From the NCBI GenBank assembly GCA_017303485.1, contig JAFLCY010000002.1, positions 56,504 through 98,363 on the forward strand: a DNA stretch of 41,860 nt, given 5' to 3'. Within the stretch, counting starts at the first letter, position 1, and every line of letters starts with the position of its first letter. Source of the DNA: Rhodobacterales bacterium. Its GTDB lineage: Bacteria; Pseudomonadota; Alphaproteobacteria; Rhodobacterales; Rhodobacteraceae. The notes beneath the pieces are model-generated. The model had not been told where the DNA came from. It made no database searches and saw only the letters and a list, made by a program, of their open reading frames with translations. This document shows, piece by piece, positions 1 through 7,769 of this stretch. Position numbers and translations under genes: made by a program.

Positions 1-1
1 G

Positions 2-868
2 ATTACCTTCTACGATGACTTCCAGCCCCAGATTCTCGCATTGCAGGCCGGCGAGATCGACATCCTGCAGCAGGCTCCCGTCCTGCAAGCTCTCGGTCTG
101 CTGAACGATCCGAATGTGAATGTCATCAGCATCCCATCGTCCGGGCATCATCAGGTGCACATGCGCAACGACGTGGAGCCATTCAGGGACAAGCGGGTGC
201 GGCAAGCCATTGCGCTTTGTCTTGATCGAACCAAGATTATTCAGGGCCTTTTGAGAGGCAAGGCCCAGATCGGCAACGACAGTCCATTCATGTCGTTCTA
301 TCCTTCAACCGAAAAGAGCATTGCGCAGCGCCAGATGGATATTGCGCAGGCCAAGCAGTTGATGGACGCGGCGGGCATGTCGTCTGGATTCAAGACGACC
401 TTGACCACCGAGAAGTTCCTAGAGATCCCGGACTACGCAGTGCTTATCCAGAATGCAGTCAAGGAAATCGGCGGGGACATTACGCTTAGCGTGATGGACC
501 AGGGAGCCTATTATGGTGATGCGGTTCCTGGAAAATCGCCTTGGCTCGATTCCGATATGGGCATCACCGACTATGGCCATCGCGGCGTGCCAAACGTCTT
601 TCTCCAAGCCCCGCTGACCAGCACCGGCACCTGGAATTCGGCCCGCTTCGCCAACACGCAGTATGACACTCTGGTGCAAAGCTATATCGGCGCTCTGGAT
701 CTTGAGGCGCAACGTAGTGTCGCAGGCGAAATCCAGACGCTGCTATTGGATGAAACTCCGGTGATCTTCTCGTATTTTTACGATTACCTCACGTTTACAA
801 AACAGGGTGTGACCGGTGTCATGCCGACTGCAATGGGTCACCTGATGCTGGCGCAGGCGAGCCTTTGA
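2..868 (+). CDS. ABC transporter substrate-binding protein, family 5 (peptide type), C-terminal part, cut by window start (copy 1)
   Basis: The 288 visible residues form the C-terminal part of a periplasmic binding protein of the dipeptide/oligopeptide (SBP_bac_5) family, which delivers ligand to an inner-membrane importer. The family segment around KRVRQAIALCLDR is present and the reading frame is open to a natural TGA. It aligns almost gap-free with the second copy starting near 4191. Most nucleotide differences fall at third codon positions, so both copies were long held by purifying selection. Unlike the second copy, this one keeps an intact C-terminus ending LMLAQASL. Wobble positions are less GC-rich than in the second copy, suggesting a different recent history rather than a fresh duplication. 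The N-terminus and signal peptide lie outside the window. Confidence 0.9.
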   Translation: MTFYDDFQPQILALQAGEIDILQQAPVLQALGLLNDPNVNVISIPSSGHHQVHMRNDVEPFRDKRVRQAIALCLDRTKIIQGLLRGKAQIGNDSPFMSFYPSTEKSIAQRQMDIAQAKQLMDAAGMSSGFKTTLTTEKFLEIPDYAVLIQNAVKEIGGDITLSVMDQGAYYGDAVPGKSPWLDSDMGITDYGHRGVPNVFLQAPLTSTGTWNSARFANTQYDTLVQSYIGALDLEAQRSVAGEIQTLLLDETPVIFSYFYDYLTFTKQGVTGVMPTAMGHLMLAQASL

Positions 869-934
869 TCCAGACCAATTCGGGCCACACCTAGTTGTGG
901 CCCGAACTACAAACTTGCCAACAGGGGACAAGCG

Positions 935-1495
935 ATTTCCAGATACATCCTCAAGCGGACGCTACTGGCACTGCTGGCGCTGTGGCTCCTCGTCGTGTTG
1001 ATCTTTGCCGGCGGACATCTCTTGCCTGCCAATGTAGATCGAGCGATGCTTGGACCATTTGCAGATCAAATGGCTGTCGATGTGCATAATTGTGCGATAG
1101 GCACCGACCGGCCAATGTTGGTGCAGTATGCGGACTGGATCTCCGGTATCGCGACTGGAGATTTGGGTCAGTCATGTGCATATCGCTACCCGGTTGCACC
1201 GTTTCTGGGAACCGCACTTCTGAACTCGGCCAAGTTGGCGGCTGTCGCCTTCTGCTTGGTGGTACTGCTTGGCATATGCGGTGGCGTGATCGCTGTGCAT
1301 TGCCAGTGTCGCCCTTTACTGATTTCTTGGCCGCCGCCATGGGATGCCAGCCTTTATCGAATGGACGATACGATGGCGCAGGTCAAAGGCCCGACCGAAC
1401 GCATCGTTGCGATCTTCGAATTTTTCGATCGCCCCGGCGTTGTGATGGCCCCAAAGGAACAAGCCGGCCTCTACGGCCGCAGTGTCGCAGCATAG
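935..1495 (+). pseudogene. Chimeric remnant: peptide ABC permease N-terminus joined to 2OG-oxygenase C-terminus (copy 1)
   Basis: An open frame of 186 codons starts at an ATT preceded by AGGGGA six bases upstream. Roughly the first 125 residues match the N-terminus of the DppB-type permease at 5938 (ISRYILKR, first membrane segment, GTDRP, YADWISG). Near 1310 the sequence jumps to the oxygenase gene found intact at 10914. The two parents share a CGCCC at the join, suggesting microhomology-mediated deletion. A second internal deletion joins the segment around RMDD to VKGPTERI, leaving the oxygenase tail ending GLYGRSVAA. About 15 residues at the join are out of the oxygenase frame. The product lacks the permease core and the HxD iron motif, so it cannot work as either protein. 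Confidence 0.85.
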
Positions 1496-1836
1496 TCAAT
1501 CAATTCCGCAGATGCTTGGGAATCGCAACAAACACCAAGTCGGTCTGGCAGGCGGCCTTTCCATCAATTGAAGGGAAACCGCGATGACAAATATGACCCC
1601 TATGGTCTCCTTCCATTCCATAGAGAAAATCACACCAGAAAGAACCCGAGTCAAAAAAAATAGCTGAGGTGAATAATCGAGAGACACTGACGGGAGAACT
1701 TTGTCAAAACTCCAATCCAGATCTACCTCTGGATCAACTATACTCCACCGTTGACAGGAATGACACACTCCGTCAGCTTGCAGGTCTGGTTCAATGACTT
1801 GATCATAGCCAGAAGCCAGATTTTTAGTGAGGGAAA
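1496..1836. other. Gene-free stretch; decayed leader of the lost lyase copy
   Basis: The first 90 bases resemble the 11709-11806 spacer between the oxygenase and lyase genes: a GGCGGCCTTTCC block near 1551-1562, and a GAAGGG followed by ATGAC at 1584, matching the lyase start region at 11795-11806. After that ATG the frame encodes an unrelated 27-residue stretch and stops, so the lyase itself is gone from this copy. The remainder, up to the TenA gene, is AT-richer. I see no gene, no CTGAGA-type TPP riboswitch core and no clear terminator in it. Confidence 0.6.
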
Positions 1837-2526
1837 ATGCTCGATCATTATGGAAAAGCCTTCAGATTGTGGAGGGCAGCTGCTGGGGACCATTGGTCAG
1901 ATTTCGTGGAACATGAGTTCACGCGCGGCCTCGGCGACGGAACTTTGCGACATGAGGCATTTCTTGCATTCCTTCAGCAGGACTATCTGTATCTTATGGA
2001 ATATGGTAAAGGTTGGGCTCTTGCAGTAACTAAAGCCGCCACTCCGCGTGAGATGAGCACCTGCATCAAGTCGGCGCACGCCTTTTTGGCTGACGAGGCT
2101 GACCTGCATCTGCGGCTTTGTGAGGCTGCGGGACTCTCTCGTGAGTCGGTGATTGCGGGGCAGGAGGCTATTGAAACCATAGCATATACCAGGTTCGTAC
2201 TTTCATCTGGTCTGACGGGTGATTTCCTCGATCTGATGGCAGCACTTGCGCCCTGTGAGTTCGGCTACGGTCAGATCGGCGTCGCGCTGAAATCAGGCCA
2301 AACGAGCGACCGTTACGGCGAATGGATCGAGAGTTACGGGGGGCCAGAGTTTCAGGAGGGCTGCGTAACAATCGGGAAGCTGATCGACGATGCGCTTGTT
2401 GCGCGATTAGGACCAGACTTCGAGACTTCTCCACGCTGGAATGAGCTTGTGAAGAAGTTCGTGACTGCGACCCGGCTCGAGGCCGCGTTCTTTTCGCTTG
2501 GTCTGCGCAATGGTGCGCCGGCCTGA
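1837..2526 (+). CDS. tenA: TenA-family aminopyrimidine aminohydrolase / thiaminase II
   Basis: This 229-residue cytosolic protein has the usual TenA length. TenA enzymes hydrolyse thiamine or its breakdown product aminomethyl-pyrimidine to hydroxymethyl-pyrimidine for thiamine salvage. The all-helical family motifs are visible: QQDYLYLMEY (Asp49, Tyr52, Tyr56), Tyr117, APCEFGYGQIG with the nucleophile Cys140, the WIESYGG tyrosine Tyr167, and Glu215 in TRLEAAFF. The catalytic set of the cysteine-containing TenA class therefore looks complete. The start is ATG after a GTGAGGG ribosome-binding site. No thiamine biosynthesis gene or TPP riboswitch is visible nearby. It sits alone between the collapsed ABC copy and a transposase relic, so a specialised aminohydrolase role linked to the adjacent island is possible but unproven. 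Confidence 0.9.
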   Translation: MLDHYGKAFRLWRAAAGDHWSDFVEHEFTRGLGDGTLRHEAFLAFLQQDYLYLMEYGKGWALAVTKAATPREMSTCIKSAHAFLADEADLHLRLCEAAGLSRESVIAGQEAIETIAYTRFVLSSGLTGDFLDLMAALAPCEFGYGQIGVALKSGQTSDRYGEWIESYGGPEFQEGCVTIGKLIDDALVARLGPDFETSPRWNELVKKFVTATRLEAAFFSLGLRNGAPA

Positions 2527-2651
2527 CGCCTAGCCATGGCCATCAACTCGCAGCGGCCAGGTGCGTATGCTATGAGTACAACGGTTGCGAATCCGCCAGC
2601 ACAGGCCAGATGATTCGGGGCTACATGACGGGCGCACAATGTTGTTCTCGT

Positions 2652-2750
2652 TCAGAAGTTGGTTCTGTTCAGGGTTTGGTCTTTCATTGACCGGTTGAAA
2701 AGCTCCCGTGGCGTGAGCCCGTCAAGGCTCGTTTGCACTCCCTGCTCAAC
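2652..2750 (-). pseudogene. IS3-type transposase (OrfB) C-terminal tail, remnant
   Basis: The minus strand reads an open stretch of about 32 residues ending in TGA, with the tail TSLDGLTPRELFNRS followed by KDQTLNRTNF. This is the typical extreme C-terminus of IS3-family DDE transposases. Nothing of the catalytic core is left: the homology stops where recombinase-like sequence begins on the plus strand. It marks an old insertion between the TenA gene and the nucleoside hydrolase gene. Confidence 0.6.
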
Positions 2751-2950
2751 GGCGCGCAACCATTCGCGCTGCGTCGGCCCGGGGTCGAGACGAAGATCAT
2801 CGCGGGCGAGACCATCCCGGCCCCTGATCCGGTCCTGCAGCTCTCTCTCAAAGTGGCGTATGTTTGGGCGAGGGCGTTGCGCGATGGCTTCTCGTTGATT
2901 GACATCGTCCGCGAGACCGGGCGTTCAAAACCCTACACCCGTACCGGGGC
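2751..2950 (+). pseudogene. Large serine recombinase C-terminal fragment
   Basis: The plus strand encodes about 65 residues (FALRRPGVETKIIAGE, DPVLQ, IVRETGRSKPY) that correspond to the C-terminal domain of alphaproteobacterial serine recombinases. The same segment occurs in the larger relic near 14312-14480 (FTLRRRGVETKIIGGE, APVLQ, IARRIGHSKPYLRAQI), with clear nucleotide similarity and the same orientation. No catalytic resolvase domain is present. The homology ends a few bases before the stop codon of the nucleoside hydrolase gene, so this is a recombination boundary. Confidence 0.75.
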
Positions 2951-2956
2951 CACCGA

Positions 2957-3859
2957 TCACGGCAGTTCCGCCAGCCGGGAAAGCAGAAGGGAAACCAGGC
3001 GGTCCTGATCTACCCCTGTGATGACACGGCAATTGCCCTGCGGATCAGGCCTCGCCAGTGATCGCCCGAAATCCGGCCCGGCTTCGGTCACGACCCTGAC
3101 CTCGCTCTGCACGCCGGAAAACAGCGTCGGATCGATGAGCCACGCGATCACGCAAGGGTCGTGCAGGTGCCGGTCGCCCAGGGCATAGGCGCTCAACATG
3201 CGCGCAGCGAGGTCCGAGCAAGCGTTTCCGTTCTGCCGCAGGCCTGACAACAGGCTGTCCTCGATCCGGGTTTGATGGGTCACGTCCAGCCCGAACATGA
3301 CCAGCCGCGCGCCCGATTGCAGCACGATCTCGGCGGCATGCGGATCGACCATGAAGTTGAACTCGGCATGGTCGTTCATGTTTCCGGCGCAATAGGCAGC
3401 ACCTCCCATGAACGCGACCGAGTGCAGCTTCTGCCCGAGCAGGGGATCAAACAACAGGGCGACGGCGACATTTGTCATCGGCCCGATCGCGCACAGCACC
3501 ACGTCTCCGGGATGCTTTTCAACCTGCTCTAGGATGAAATCCACCGCAGTCGTCCCGGTTTCCGGGAAATGCCCCGGCACGGAGAGGCCGATATCCCCAA
3601 GCCCGTCCTTGCCATGCACCGTCGCCATCAGGTCGGCCTGTGCAAGGATCGGACGCGGGATGCCGCGCAGCACCGGAATGTCAAGACGCCCCGCCGCCGC
3701 ACAGATCCGTTGCGCGTTCAGATAGGTCTTTTCGACCGGGACATTGCCCTTGACGCAGGTCAGGCCGAGAACCTCGATATCCTCGCACGATGCCAGCGCC
3801 AGAAAGATGGCCAGGGCATCATCTATGCCGGGACCGCAATCGATGATGATCTTTTGCAT
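2957..3859 (-). CDS. Inosine-uridine preferring nucleoside hydrolase family protein, metal-site Asp replaced by Gly
   Basis: At 300 residues this is full length for the IunH/Rih family, which cleaves the N-glycosidic bond of ribonucleosides to base plus ribose using a bound calcium ion. Seen here are the N-terminal metal motif, the AEFNFMVDP segment with its family Asn, and the C-terminal HLHDP with the His/Asp pair. The N-terminal motif reads DCGPGIDDA where the family has DxDPGxDDA. The second aspartate, a calcium ligand and proposed general base, is Gly9 here (codon GGT, one base from GAT). Everything else looks intact, so the protein may be inactive or altered. The start is ATG after GGAGG. 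It is divergent from the ABC operon and probably shares its control region. Confidence 0.9.
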   Translation of the reverse strand: MQKIIIDCGPGIDDALAIFLALASCEDIEVLGLTCVKGNVPVEKTYLNAQRICAAAGRLDIPVLRGIPRPILAQADLMATVHGKDGLGDIGLSVPGHFPETGTTAVDFILEQVEKHPGDVVLCAIGPMTNVAVALLFDPLLGQKLHSVAFMGGAAYCAGNMNDHAEFNFMVDPHAAEIVLQSGARLVMFGLDVTHQTRIEDSLLSGLRQNGNACSDLAARMLSAYALGDRHLHDPCVIAWLIDPTLFSGVQSEVRVVTEAGPDFGRSLARPDPQGNCRVITGVDQDRLVSLLLSRLAELP

Positions 3860-4223
3860 GGGCTGTCCTCCCGGGCGGTTGGCCTGCTCGCCCTCGCGGA
3901 CGCCTCGGGGCCGCTGTAACGAAATTTCTGTCGAAAGAGGAAGAGCCGCGACGCCGGCTCAGGCTCACTTTTTCTAAGTCAGGTTAAGTTTTTGCCAACT
4001 TGCCGAAAGGGCCGTCTTTCGCAACCCTTCCTTACCCCACGCCAAGGACTTCGATGCGCCGAACATTCATCCCTCTCAAATCTCATCCAAGGTATCAGGC
4101 CTCTTGGCAGTGCCGAAATAGGGCGCGCCCCGATCGGGCGGAATAGCAAGACCGGCGCGTCCGGGACCGCAAGACCAGAAATCAAGCCAGATGGCACATC
4201 GCAGAACCGCAGGAGGGAATGAC
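3860..4223. promoter_or_regulatory. Divergent control region between nucleoside hydrolase and ABC importer genes
   Basis: About 330 bases lie between the divergent genes. It contains an inverted repeat AAGTT-TTTGCC-AACTT at 3986-4001, just after a TAAGT-N5-TAAGT direct repeat (3975-3989). A similarly spaced AAGTT-N6-AAGTT pair lies at 10823-10838 in front of the oxygenase gene. Since a LysR-type regulator is encoded in the cluster, these are candidate operators, but this is inference from spacing alone. A strong GGAGGG lies at 4212-4217, close to the start of the binding-protein gene. Confidence 0.4.
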
Positions 4224-5874
4224 ATAGCGATCAATTACAAGTTGCTCGACAGTTTCCGCCACGGCCGTTCCCAGCATGAAAACCACCTGATCGACGGTTT
4301 GGTGCGCGGCGCGATCAGCCGCCGCGACTTCCCGCGCTTTGGCACGGTGCTGGGACTTTCGGCGCCGGTTCTGGGCGGCATCGCTGGGGCTGCAGGCTAT
4401 GGCTTGTCGCCGACCTCGGCGCGGGCCAGCTCTCCGGGCGGGACCATCCGCTTTGGACTGATCGTCCCGGCGGGGGCGATCAATCCGGTGACCGTCGCCG
4501 ACGGAGGCGGTGTGACCGTGCTGTCGCAGTTCGGCGAGGCGTGTGTCCTTTCGGGGCCGGATCTGTCGGCGGCTCTGCTTCCGGCCGAAAGCTGGTCGCC
4601 AAATGCGGATGGCACAGTCTGGACCTTCAAGCTGCGCCAGAACGTCAAGTTCCATGACGGCAAGCCGATGACGGCCGACGACGTGGTGGCAACCTTCGAC
4701 CGTTTGGCGGATCCGGCAGTCGGCTCCAACGCGCTGTCGGGGAAGCTGTCGAAAGGCGGCACCCGCAAGGCTGATGATCACACCGTCGAGTTTCATCTGG
4801 ATGCCTCCAGCGGCAACTTCCCCTATGCCGTCTCAACCGACAACTACAATGCGGTGATCGTACCCGCCGAGATGCCGGAAGACTTTGAAGCGACGATGAT
4901 CGGCACCGGGCCCTTCAAGCTGGAGAAGTACACGCCGAAAGTCGGCGCCTCCTTCGTGCGCAATCCCGACTACTGGCGCACGCCGCCCCTGCCCGACCGG
5001 ATCGAGATCACGTTCTACGACGATTACCAGCCGCAGATTCTTGCGTTGCAGGCCGGAGAGATCGACATCGTCCAGCAAATCCCGGTCTTGCAGGCCGTCG
5101 GACTGCTCAGCAATCCCGGCGTCAACACCATCAGCACACAGTCTTCCGTGCATTGCCAGGTTCACATGCGCACCGACATGGAGCCCTTCAAGGACAAGCG
5201 GGTGCGGCAGGCCATCGCCCTCTGTCTGGACCGGCCCAAGCTGATCCCGGGGCTGCTGAAGGGCAAAGCCCAGATCGGCAATGACAGCCTCTTCATGCCG
5301 ATCTATCCGTCGACCGACACCAGCGTTGCGCAACGCCAGATCGACATTGCACAGGCCAAGCAGCTGATGGAAGCGGCGGGCATGGCCTCCGGCTTCAAGA
5401 CGACGCTGACCAACGAGAAATTCCTGGAAATCCAGGAATACGCGGTACTTATCCAGAACGCCGTCAAGGAGATCGGCGGTGACATCGCGCTGAACATCAT
5501 GGATCAGGGGGCCCGCTGCGGAGATGCGGTGCCCGGCAAGTCGCCGTGGCTCGACTCGGAAATGGGCATCACAGATTTCGGCCATCGCGGCGTGCCGAAC
5601 GTCTTCCTTCAGGCACCGCTGGCCAGCACCGGCACCTGGAATGCAGCACACTTTGCCAATCCGCAGTACGATACGCTGGTTCATGGCTACATCGCTGCGC
5701 TGGACCTGGAAACGCAGCGCACCACCGCCGGCGAGATCCAGACCCTGCTTCTGGACGAGACACCCGTGATCTTCTCATCTTTTCTACGACTTCCTGACCG
5801 TCACGAAACCGGGGGCTACCGGCCTGGTGCCGACGGCGATGGGTCGTCTGATGCTCGCCCAGGCAAGCCTGTAA
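4191..5874 (+). CDS. ABC transporter substrate-binding protein, family 5 (peptide type), frameshifted near its 3' end (copy 2)
   Basis: This periplasmic binding protein for a peptide-like ligand should be about 550 residues. An ATG exists at 4191, but the best ribosome-binding site (GGAGGG) is six bases before an in-frame ATA at 4224, giving a start like (M)AINYKLLD. A twin-arginine signal follows: SRRDFPRF, then a hydrophobic stretch ending in ARA, so Tat export is likely. Core segments such as DDVVATFDRLADP and KRVRQAIALCLDR are present. Around 5780-5783, in a run of four T, one extra base shifts the frame relative to copy 1. The original C-terminus (FYDFLTVTK through LMLAQASL, TAA at 5872) is then read out of frame and the shifted frame stays open to 6464. 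It may be a decaying gene or a sequence error. Confidence 0.85.
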
Positions 5875-5937
5875 CCCACCAGTTCTTCCGAGTCGCAGTC
5901 CCCTGCGGCCCGACCATCAGCCCGAGGGAGACACACG

Positions 5938-6891
5938 ATTTCCAGATACATCCTCAAACGCACACTCCTGGCTCTCTTGACCCTGTGGCTCTTGAGCGTG
6001 CTGATCTTTGCCGGAGGCCACCTTCTGCCGGGCAACGTCGGGCGCGCGATGCTGGGGCCCTTTGCCGATCAGGCCGCCGTCGATGTGCTCAATCACGAAA
6101 TGGGCACGGACCGGCCTTTGCTGGTGCAATATGCCGACTGGATCTCCGGGTTCCTGACCGGCGATCTCGGGATGTCCTATGCCTATCGCTCTCCGGTCGC
6201 GCCATTCCTGGGAACGGCGCTGTTGAACTCGGCCAAACTTGCGGCGGTCGCGTTCGTGCTGGTCGTGCCGCTGGGGATTTTCGGCGGTGTCATCGCGGCA
6301 CTCTACCGGGGTCGCCCGACGGACCGCATCCTGTCGGTGGTCGGGCTTTCGGCTACGGTAGTACCGGAGTTTGTCTCCGGCATCCTGCTGATCCTTATCT
6401 TCGGGGTCGGCCTGCGATGGTTCCCGATCTCGGCCAGCTGGCCAGACGGCGCGGGTCCGCTTGAGCAGCTTTACCACCTGATCCTGCCCGCCATCCCGCT
6501 TGTGCTGATCCTGTTCGGCTACATCGCCCGGATGGCCCGGGCCGGCATGATCGAGGCGCTGGATGCCGATTACACCCGCACGGCGGTGCTGAAGGGGCTG
6601 AGCTATCCCAAAGTGATCTGGCGCCATGTGCTGCGCAACGCCCTGTTGCCGACCATCAGCGTGATCGCGACCCAGACCGTCTACCTGATCGGCGGGCTCG
6701 TCGTGATTGAAATCCTGTTTCAGTACCAGGGCATCGGCAGCCTGATCTACACCGCCGCCAAGAAGAAGGACTTCCCCATGTTGCAGTCAAGCGTGATGGC
6801 CATCGGAGCGCTGTTTGCGCTGACCACCTTGCTGGCCGACCTGCTTTATGCCCGGCTCAATCCGCGCATCCGCTATGGGGGCCGAGAATGA
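5938..6891 (+). CDS. Peptide-type ABC transporter permease, DppB-like, candidate AUU start
   Basis: This is the inner-membrane permease of the binding-protein-dependent importer (BPD_transp_1 fold, about six membrane helices). Visible are the N-terminal helix (LLALLTLWLLSVLIFAGG), the long periplasmic loop, and the EAA-type ATPase-contact loop around EALDADYTRTAVLKGLSYPKV. The end is at the usual position. The family start (usually MxRYILKR) coincides with an ATT at 5938, seven bases after GAGGGAG. No ATG, GTG or TTG occurs in frame until TTG at 5977, which would remove part of the first helix. Copy 1 has the same ATT with its own Shine-Dalgarno sequence. The gene overlaps the second permease gene by four bases (ATGA). 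Confidence 0.9.
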   Translation: MSRYILKRTLLALLTLWLLSVLIFAGGHLLPGNVGRAMLGPFADQAAVDVLNHEMGTDRPLLVQYADWISGFLTGDLGMSYAYRSPVAPFLGTALLNSAKLAAVAFVLVVPLGIFGGVIAALYRGRPTDRILSVVGLSATVVPEFVSGILLILIFGVGLRWFPISASWPDGAGPLEQLYHLILPAIPLVLILFGYIARMARAGMIEALDADYTRTAVLKGLSYPKVIWRHVLRNALLPTISVIATQTVYLIGGLVVIEILFQYQGIGSLIYTAAKKKDFPMLQSSVMAIGALFALTTLLADLLYARLNPRIRYGGRE

Positions 6892-7769
6892 AGGCGGTGG
6901 CCGAGGCCCCGATGCTGCCCGAGCCGGAGCTGGTGGCAGAGCCGGGCTGGCGCGACGACCTGCGCCGGCTGTTCCGGTCGGCGTCCTTCGACATTGGCCT
7001 GATGATCGTGCTGTTCTGGGTCGGTTGTGCCCTGTTTGGCGCGCTCCTTGTGCCCTACGACCCATTCGCCGACGATCTGCTCAGCTCGCTGATGCCGCCC
7101 TCGGCAGAGCATTGGTTCGGCACCGATCAGCTAGGCCGCGACGTGTTCTCTCGCGTCATTGTCGGCGCCCGGGATATCCTGACGGTCGCCCCGCTGGCCA
7201 CCCTGATCAGCACCTTTCTGGGCACCGCGCTTGGCTTGACCATGGGCTATTTCGGCGGTCTCATTGATGAGGTTCTTGGTCGGATCGTGGATGCGGTACT
7301 TGCCCTGCCCACAGTGATCGTGGCGCTTCTGGCGCTGACGGCATTGGGCACCTCGACAATAACGGTCATGGTCGTGATCGCCTTAAGCTTTGCCCCGGTC
7401 ATCGCGCGCACGGTACGCAGCGCGGTTCTGGCCGAACGCGGGCTGGACTATGTCGCCGCCGCCGAACTGCGCCGCGAAAACAGCTTCTACATCCTCTTCG
7501 TCGAGATCCTGCCCAACGTGCTGCCCCCCATCCTGGTCGAAACCACGGTCCGCCTTGGCTATGCGATCTTCACCGTGGCTACGCTCAGCTTCATCGGCTT
7601 TGGCATCCAGCCGCCATCGCCGGACTGGGGGCTGTCGATCTCAAGCAACTACGGAATGATCGGGGGCGGCTTCTGGTGGACGGTGGTGTTCGACAGCGCG
7701 GCCATCGCTTCCCTGGTGATCGGGATCAACCTCGTCGCGGACGGGATCGAGAGTTTGCGCCATGACTGA
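6888..7769 (+). CDS. Peptide-type ABC transporter permease, DppC-like
   Basis: This 293-residue inner-membrane protein is the second permease subunit of the importer. The N-terminal cytoplasmic tail leads into a first helix (FDIGLMIVLFWVGCALFGALLV), then the DppC landmarks PYDPFA, EHWFGTDQLGRDVFSRV and the permease core with a GYFGGLIDE segment. The contact loop is around LDYVAAAELRRENSF. The C-terminal region SPDWGLSISSNYGMI is typical of the family. Its ATG overlaps the stop of the upstream permease and its stop overlaps the ATPase start, so the subunits are translationally coupled. No lesion is visible. Confidence 0.93.
   Translation: MKAVAEAPMLPEPELVAEPGWRDDLRRLFRSASFDIGLMIVLFWVGCALFGALLVPYDPFADDLLSSLMPPSAEHWFGTDQLGRDVFSRVIVGARDILTVAPLATLISTFLGTALGLTMGYFGGLIDEVLGRIVDAVLALPTVIVALLALTALGTSTITVMVVIALSFAPVIARTVRSAVLAERGLDYVAAAELRRENSFYILFVEILPNVLPPILVETTVRLGYAIFTVATLSFIGFGIQPPSPDWGLSISSNYGMIGGGFWWTVVFDSAAIASLVIGINLVADGIESLRHD

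Noticed and set aside
1700-1836. TPP riboswitch upstream of the TenA gene
   Set aside because: The conserved CTGAGA and related core elements are not present.
5875-6464. Extension of the binding-protein frame to a 757-residue protein
   Set aside because: Beyond ~5783 it reads the binding-protein C-terminus and the permease gene in the wrong frame; the permease frame is the conserved one.
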